From DSUN01 sp035527715 (GTDB lineage Bacteria; Planctomycetota; PUPC01; DSUN01), in NCBI GenBank assembly GCA_035527715.1, contig DATKZY010000014.1:1-64000 (forward strand): a stretch of 64,000 nt of DNA, read 5' to 3'. The notes beneath the pieces were generated by a model. That model saw only the letters and a list, made by a program, of their open reading frames with translations, searched no databases and was not told the DNA's origin. The translations under genes and the position numbers were made by a program. This document shows, piece by piece, positions 59,359 to 64,000 of the stretch; position 1 is the stretch's first letter; each line of letters begins with the position of its first letter.

Positions 59359-60567
59359 ATGAACATTCTGGTCATCAACTGCGGCTCCTCATCGGTGAAG
59401 TACCAGCTCTTCGACATGGCGGACGAGCGCCTGCTGGCGAAGGGGATCGTGGAGAAGATCGGCGAGGGGGGCTCCGTCGTCAAGCATGCCGCGCGGGGGC
59501 ACGAGGTCCGCTACGAGGCGGCCATCCCCGACTACGAGCAGGCATTCGACCACATCCGCAAGGCACTGATGGACCCCGCCACCGGCGTGCTTCAGTCGGC
59601 CGACGACATTGATGCCATCGGCCACCGCGTCGTCCACGGCGGCGAGACGTTCGTGCAGTCCACTCTCATTGACGACGCGGTCATCGCGACGCTGGAGGAG
59701 TATTCCGCCCTCGCGCCGCTCCACAACCCGCCCAACCTGGCGGGCATCCGCTGCGCGGCCAAGGCGTTCCCGGGCAAGCCGCACGTGGGGGTGTTCGACA
59801 CGGCGTTCCACCAGACGATGCCGAAGCACAGCTTCGTCTACGCCCTGCCCTACGAGCTGTACGAGAGGGGCCGCATCCGCCGCTACGGCTTCCACGGCAC
59901 GTCGCACCGCTTCGTCACCGCCCGCGCGGCGCAGTTCCTGGGCATTCCTCTCGAACGCTTCAACGCCATCACCTGCCACCTGGGCAACGGGTGCAGCATG
60001 GCCGCGGTGGCCAACGGCTGTTCGGTGGACACCTCGATGGGCCTCACGCCGCTCGAGGGGCTGGTGATGGGCACGCGCAGCGGCGACATTGACCCGGCCA
60101 TCATCTTCCACCTGGCCCGCCACGAGAAGATGCCCCTCGAGCAGATTGACGCGCTGCTGAACAAGAAGAGCGGGCTGCTGGGCCTCTCGGGCCTCAGCAA
60201 CGACTGCCGCGCCGTCATCGAGGCCAGCCCCACCAACGAGCGCGCGCGGCTGGCGCTCGACGTCTTCTGCTACCGCATCCGCAAGTACGTCGGAGCGTAC
60301 CTGGCCGTGCTGGGGCGGGCCGACGCCATCGTGTTCACGGGCGGCATCGGCGAGAACAGCGGTTTCATCCGCCGCCAGGCCCTCAGCGGCCTCGAAGGCC
60401 TGGGCATCGAGCTGGACGCCGCCGCCAACGAGGCGGGCGCCCGCGGAACGGGCGCCTCGGCCGCCCTCATCAGCAAGCCGACCTCGCGCATCCGCGTCCT
60501 GGTCGTGCCCACGAACGAGGAGCTCCTGATCGCCAGGGACACGCTGGCAGTTGCCGGGAAGGGATGA
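59359..60567 (+). CDS. Acetate kinase (AckA)
   Basis: A 402-residue kinase. MNILVINCGSSSVKYQLF, HRVVHGGE, FDTAFHQTMP, RRYGFHGTSHRFV, CHLGNGCSM, DTSMGLTPLEGL and VFTGGIGENSG are the diagnostic segments. With Pta it makes ATP from acetyl-CoA, the main fermentation step in many anaerobes. Its stop codon TGA lies in the first unit of the octamer-repeat hairpin at 60562-60653. GAGG precedes the ATG. Confidence 0.98.
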   Translation: MNILVINCGSSSVKYQLFDMADERLLAKGIVEKIGEGGSVVKHAARGHEVRYEAAIPDYEQAFDHIRKALMDPATGVLQSADDIDAIGHRVVHGGETFVQSTLIDDAVIATLEEYSALAPLHNPPNLAGIRCAAKAFPGKPHVGVFDTAFHQTMPKHSFVYALPYELYERGRIRRYGFHGTSHRFVTARAAQFLGIPLERFNAITCHLGNGCSMAAVANGCSVDTSMGLTPLEGLVMGTRSGDIDPAIIFHLARHEKMPLEQIDALLNKKSGLLGLSGLSNDCRAVIEASPTNERARLALDVFCYRIRKYVGAYLAVLGRADAIVFTGGIGENSGFIRRQALSGLEGLGIELDAAANEAGARGTGASAALISKPTSRIRVLVVPTNEELLIARDTLAVAGKG

Positions 60568-60653
60568 ATGGATGAGTGGATGAATGGATGGGTGAACGGA
60601 TGAGTCGGCGGATGCTCTGACAACCATCCAATCATCCACCCATCCAAACATCC
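60562..60653. repeat. Inverted pair of octamer tandem repeats at the ackA end
   Basis: The left arm has GGATGAAT, GGATGAGT, GGATGAAT, GGATGGGT (60562-60593) and another GGATGAGT. The right arm has CATCCAAT, CATCCACC, CATCCAAA, CATCC (60625-60653). The first unit carries the acetate-kinase stop codon. It shares its unit with the elements at 32124-32199 and 10966-11002. Confidence 0.88.
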
Positions 60654-60684
60654 CCCAACATTAGTCACGGAGGCCACACAGGCC

Positions 60685-61971
60685 ATGCGGCTCATCATCT
60701 ACGAGGACGAGACGTTCGACAATTTCTACCCGCTGACGTATCTGCGGGCGATCTTCGAGCTGCGGTGCGGCGCGACGACGCTGGCCGAGAAGCTCCGGCG
60801 CGTGGCCCCCGACGCGCCCGTCGCCTACTTCGCCCGCGAGGCCCTGGCCCCCGTGCTGCGCGAGCGGCTGGGCGCGCCCGTGAACGACCCTGCCAGCCTC
60901 CAGGGCGATGACCTGCTGCTGGTCAACGGCCGCCTGCTCCTCCTCGACGCCTCGCAGCTCCCCGCCGAAGGCGCCGATGAGGCGCTGGTGTGCAACGGCG
61001 CCGTCGTCGGCGCACGCGTCGGCCGGGCCGCCGCCGAGGCCGCCGCGGCGAACTCCCCCGCCGAGCTCCTCGCCGCGCTCGGGGCCGCCGCCCCCACCCG
61101 CGAGGTCGAGGGCATCCTCCTCTCATACATGTGGGAGCTCATCCACCACAACCCGGCCGCCATCGTGGCCGATTTCAAGGCCGCGGGCAAGGCGGGCATC
61201 GTGGGCACCTTCTCCGACCACGCCACCGTGTGGGGCAGCAAGAAACAGGTCTACATCGCCCCCACGGCCGAGGTGCACCCCTTCGTGTGCATAGACACCA
61301 AGGGCGGCCCGGTGACCGTGGACGAGGGGGCGGTGGTCCACCCCCACTCGCGCATCGAGGGGCCGTGCTACATCGGCCGCGGCTCGATCATCGTCGGCGG
61401 CAAGATCCGCGAGGGCTGCTCCATCGGACCCGTCTGCCGAGTCGGCGGCGAGGTCGAGGAGTCCATCATCCACGGCTACTCCAACAAGTACCACGACGGC
61501 TTCCTCGGCCACGCCTACGTGTGCGAGTGGGTCAACCTCGGCGCCCTCACGACCAACAGCGACCTCAAGAACGACTACTCGACCGTCCAGGTGTACCTCA
61601 AGGGCGAGCTGGTGGACACGGGCGACACCAAGGTCGGCAGCTTCATCGGCGACCACACAAAGACCAGCATCGGCACGATCCTGAACACCGGCACCGTCGT
61701 CGGCGTCATGTGCAACGTCATGGCCAGCGGCGGCGTCACGCCCAAGTTCATCCCGTCCTTCGTGATGTTCATGGACAACAAGGCGTACAACATCGCCTTC
61801 CGGAACACCCTGGACACGGCCCGGAAGGCGATGAGCCGGCGCAAGCGGGTCCTGAGCGACGCGGAGGCGGCCTTGCTCGAGGCCGCCCTGAAGCTCACCA
61901 AGCCCGAGCGCGACGAGTTGGTCCGCCGCTCCCGCAAAATGCTCGCACGCGAGCGCGGGCTGAACGACTAG
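60685..61971 (+). CDS. Alternative GlmU-like sugar nucleotidyltransferase/acyltransferase
   Basis: A 428-residue protein with an N-terminal degenerate nucleotidyltransferase domain (FYPLTYLRAIFELRCGATT, LLVNGRLLLL) and a C-terminal left-handed beta-helix of hexapeptide repeats (about 200-390; EVHPFVCIDTKGGPV, GVTPKFIPSFVMF). It corresponds to the alternative bacterial GlmU family. True GlmU makes UDP-N-acetylglucosamine for the cell wall; the alternative family's exact reaction is less certain. GGAGG lies 12 bp before the ATG, slightly long spacing. Position after nagB-pta-ackA fits amino-sugar metabolism. Confidence 0.9.
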   Translation: MRLIIYEDETFDNFYPLTYLRAIFELRCGATTLAEKLRRVAPDAPVAYFAREALAPVLRERLGAPVNDPASLQGDDLLLVNGRLLLLDASQLPAEGADEALVCNGAVVGARVGRAAAEAAAANSPAELLAALGAAAPTREVEGILLSYMWELIHHNPAAIVADFKAAGKAGIVGTFSDHATVWGSKKQVYIAPTAEVHPFVCIDTKGGPVTVDEGAVVHPHSRIEGPCYIGRGSIIVGGKIREGCSIGPVCRVGGEVEESIIHGYSNKYHDGFLGHAYVCEWVNLGALTTNSDLKNDYSTVQVYLKGELVDTGDTKVGSFIGDHTKTSIGTILNTGTVVGVMCNVMASGGVTPKFIPSFVMFMDNKAYNIAFRNTLDTARKAMSRRKRVLSDAEAALLEAALKLTKPERDELVRRSRKMLARERGLND

Positions 61972-62023
61972 CGGACCCCGGTTCGGGGTGCGCGATCGGG
62001 GGTTGCAGAGTGAGGAGACATTC

Positions 62024-62272
62024 ATGAGCGACGTGGCGGAACGGGTCAGCAAGGTCACGGCCAGGCTGCTGAAAGTGGACCTCGCCGACGTGAAGCCGGA
62101 GGCCCACTTCGTCCGCGACCTCGGCGCCGAGTCCATTCAGAGCATCGAGCTCGTCGCCGCCTTCGAGGAGGAATTCGGCATCGAGATGGACCAGGACGAG
62201 GCCCTGGCCGTCCAAACCGTCGCCGACGCAATCGCCTTCATCGAGAAGGTGATCGCCGAGCAGCAGAAGTGA
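62024..62272 (+). CDS. Acyl carrier protein
   Basis: An 82-residue acidic helical protein. The phosphopantetheine site is GAESIQSIELV, with Ser at the usual place, but ESI replaces the common DSL. A dedicated ACP in an amino-sugar cluster may serve lipid A or another specialised acyl pathway rather than bulk fatty-acid synthesis. GAGGAGACATTC precedes the ATG. Confidence 0.92.
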   Translation: MSDVAERVSKVTARLLKVDLADVKPEAHFVRDLGAESIQSIELVAAFEEEFGIEMDQDEALAVQTVADAIAFIEKVIAEQQK

Positions 62273-62388
62273 CGTTTCTGGACTTCGTACCGGACTCGGT
62301 GTAAGCTCTCAAGGGAACGCCGAGCCCGGGCGCTCCCCGCTCGGAGACAGAGCCGGGCCCCCAGCGGACCGCCTGTGGAGCGGCGAGC

Positions 62389-63888
62389 GTGGACAACAGC
62401 AGCGTGCCGTGGCGGCTGGGCGACGTGCTGGTCGCCGCCGGGTTGGTCACCCCATCCCAGATCGAGGAAGCCGTGGCGCGCCAGAAGGCCCTCGGCTGCC
62501 GCCTGGGGGAGGCACTGGTCCGGGACGGGGTGCTCACCCAGGACCAGGTGAACTGGGCGCTGGCCAGGCACCTGCGGCTGCCCTACATCGAAGTCTCACC
62601 TGGCATCCTGGACGCAGGGCTCGCGCGGCGCCTGCGACCCGCGCTCCTGTACCAGCACGGCGTGATCCCCCTCCTCCAGCTCGGCGACGTAGTGACCCTG
62701 GCGATGGCGGACCCGACGGACACCGAGGCGGCCCGCGAGGTCGCCGACACGTTGGGCTGCCACGTGCAGCGGACCGTCGCCCGGGGCGAATCCATCCGCA
62801 GGGCGCTCGATGCCATCCTGAAGCCCCAGGAACGGGCGCCCCTGCCGCCGCCCGTGAGGCCGCCTAAGCCGCCCGCCGGGCGTCGCCGCCTCGGCGAAGT
62901 CCTCCTCGATGCTTTGCTCATCAACGAACAGCAATTGGCCGCGGCCCTCGCGGCTCAGGCCACGACCGGCAAGCGCCTCGGGGAGACCCTGATCGAGCTG
63001 CGCATCTGCACCGAGGACCAAGTGTGCTGGGCACTCGCCCACCACCTCGGCGTGCCCTACATTGACCTCCAGGCCGAGGCCCTCGACCCCGGCCTCCGCC
63101 AACTGCTGCCACTGGAGTTCCTGCGCGAGCACTGCGTTGTGCCCGTCGTCTGCATCGAAAGCGAGGTCGTGCTCGCCATGGCCGACCCGCTGGACGAGGC
63201 GGTGATCGCGCGCGCCGCCGCCGCGGCCCGGGCCGGCGTGATCGTGGCCGTCGCCCGCCGCGAGGCCATCCAGGCCGCCCTCGCGGGCCTCGCCGAGCGG
63301 GAGGCGGCCACAGCAGCGCAAGCCGCCGACCCGGCCTCGCCAGACGGCCCGCCCCTCTCCCCCGAGGCGGAACAGGCGTTCCGCCAGGCGATCCAGCAAT
63401 CCCCCCTGCCCGTCCCCGACCGAATCAAGGTCTACAGCGCCATGCGAAGGGTCGCCGCGGCATCCTGCGCCGCCGACCCGGCTGCGGCACGAGCCGCGCG
63501 CCGCCAGTATCTCGCCGGCCTGTCCCGCGATGGCGTCAAGCTCGCGCTCCGGCTCCTCAACATCGTGGGGAGCGCCGACCCGCCGCGGCTCCTGGACGCC
63601 GACCTGGCGGCTCCCCCTGCCAAACCACCCAAGGCAGGCACGCGCCTGGTGGCCGACCGCAAGCTCTGGGAGGCCACGCTCCTGGACCACAGCCGCCGCC
63701 ACAGCCTGCGGCCCGAACAGGTCGGCAACGCAACCCTGGCGGCCCGCGCCTGGATGCTCTCGGGCGGCCGGCAGAAGATTCTGCTCGTCTCCTCGGGCGA
63801 ATGCGAGCTGGCCGTGGCCCTCACCCGTCTCCTGCGCGTCGAGCCCTTGCCCCCCCAATGCGTCAGCAACAGCGCGGCCTCGCCCTGA
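62389..63888 (+). CDS. Tandem MshEN-domain protein without ATPase
   Basis: A 499-residue protein with two MshEN (GspE/PilB N-terminal) domains, about 8-140 (LGDVLVAAGLVTPSQIEEAV, in parts) and 165-300 (LGEVLLDALLINEQQLAAAL, in parts), the kind that binds cyclic-di-GMP in some secretion ATPases. No Walker A or ATPase core follows; the C-terminus is Ala-rich and unassigned. It could be a c-di-GMP effector or scaffold. GTG 62389 follows GGAGCGGCGAGC. Confidence 0.82.
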   Translation: MDNSSVPWRLGDVLVAAGLVTPSQIEEAVARQKALGCRLGEALVRDGVLTQDQVNWALARHLRLPYIEVSPGILDAGLARRLRPALLYQHGVIPLLQLGDVVTLAMADPTDTEAAREVADTLGCHVQRTVARGESIRRALDAILKPQERAPLPPPVRPPKPPAGRRRLGEVLLDALLINEQQLAAALAAQATTGKRLGETLIELRICTEDQVCWALAHHLGVPYIDLQAEALDPGLRQLLPLEFLREHCVVPVVCIESEVVLAMADPLDEAVIARAAAAARAGVIVAVARREAIQAALAGLAEREAATAAQAADPASPDGPPLSPEAEQAFRQAIQQSPLPVPDRIKVYSAMRRVAAASCAADPAAARAARRQYLAGLSRDGVKLALRLLNIVGSADPPRLLDADLAAPPAKPPKAGTRLVADRKLWEATLLDHSRRHSLRPEQVGNATLAARAWMLSGGRQKILLVSSGECELAVALTRLLRVEPLPPQCVSNSAASP

Positions 63889-64000
63889 CCGCGGGTGGGG
63901 GCAGCACTTCGGCCTCCTGGCGGGTGTGACCCTCAGCCGTCCTGCCGCCGCAACTCCAAAGGACGCGGGGACTTCTGCCCGCGGGCCGCGACGCCCGCTG
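63889..64000. other. Right edge, nothing recognised
   Basis: No gene start or structure is visible in the last 112 bases. Confidence 0.4.

Noticed and set aside
1..64000. tRNA, rRNA, riboswitch and transposase genes
   Set aside because: I looked for tRNA-like cloverleaf ends, rRNA signatures, and IS-type transposase motifs and saw none. A tRNA scan and Rfam search would be decisive and were not run.

Overview
The window is 64 kb of very G+C-rich bacterial chromosome (roughly two thirds G+C by eye) packed with protein-coding genes. I see no rRNA, tRNA, phage, transposase or CRISPR array. The gene mix suggests a saprophytic member of the Planctomycetota or a related PVC lineage: several secreted carbohydrate-active or sugar-binding proteins, three Gfo/Idh/MocA oxidoreductases (one with a Tat signal), a GH29 fucosidase, heparinase/alginate-lyase and DUF4838 proteins, a sulfatase-superfamily protein, HEAT/TPR and VIT-VWA proteins, Rex, an FHA-GAF histidine kinase and a Ser/Thr kinase. 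That assignment is inference; no marker gene settles it.

Layout. 1-762 holds repeats and terminator-like hairpins. 763-5307 (minus) is a four-gene operon: secreted transglutaminase-like protein, Gfo/Idh oxidoreductase, GNAT, class II aldolase. 5555-6211 (minus) is a tandem winged-helix (ArsR-like) regulator bordered by long palindromes, then an amidohydrolase. 7671-9418 is a compact restriction-modification pair. 9451-14623 (minus) joins a molybdate/tungstate-type ABC permease and ATPase to a NapH-like polyferredoxin and a membrane-anchored PQQ propeller. 14700-18996 holds an oxidoreductase, a secreted polysaccharide-lyase-like protein and a secreted cysteine hydrolase. 19019-25616 (minus) carries a small membrane protein, PriA, Rex, a Ser/Thr kinase and a histidine kinase. 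25774-28843 (plus) carries an SDR, a HAD phosphatase and PurD. Then come YefM-YoeB (minus), an alpha-L-fucosidase (minus), an orphan adenine methyltransferase (plus), a sulfatase-superfamily protein and an AbrB-PIN toxin-antitoxin pair.

35809-42710 (plus) looks like one transcription unit: a CXXCH protein, a radical-SAM enzyme with a Tat-like N-terminus, a membrane spermidine-synthase-like protein and a VIT-VWA protein. 43049-45765 (minus) has a DUF4838 protein and a lipoprotein; 46215-48108 (plus) has two HEAT-repeat proteins. 48445-57322 (minus) has a zinc-ribbon protein, a Tat-type Gfo/Idh enzyme, and an operon of alcohol dehydrogenase, URO-D-like protein, large GH-A-type protein and CBM9-like protein. 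57519-63888 (plus) runs nagB, pta, ackA, an alternative GlmU-like gene, an acyl carrier protein and a tandem MshEN-domain protein, a plausible amino-sugar/acetate and envelope-precursor cluster.

Three non-coding layers stand out. (1) Many short hairpins whose arms are about four tandem copies of a 7-, 8- or 9-bp unit. They sit at gene ends, supply stop or start codons for several genes, extend one protein C-terminus and interrupt one methyltransferase in frame. (2) A 26-34 bp palindrome, ATTCCACAGTTGT plus its mirror, at four sites; one covers the -10 and start region of the ArsR-like regulator's own promoter. (3) A ~297-bp element with perfect 22-bp terminal inverted repeats and five internal hairpins.
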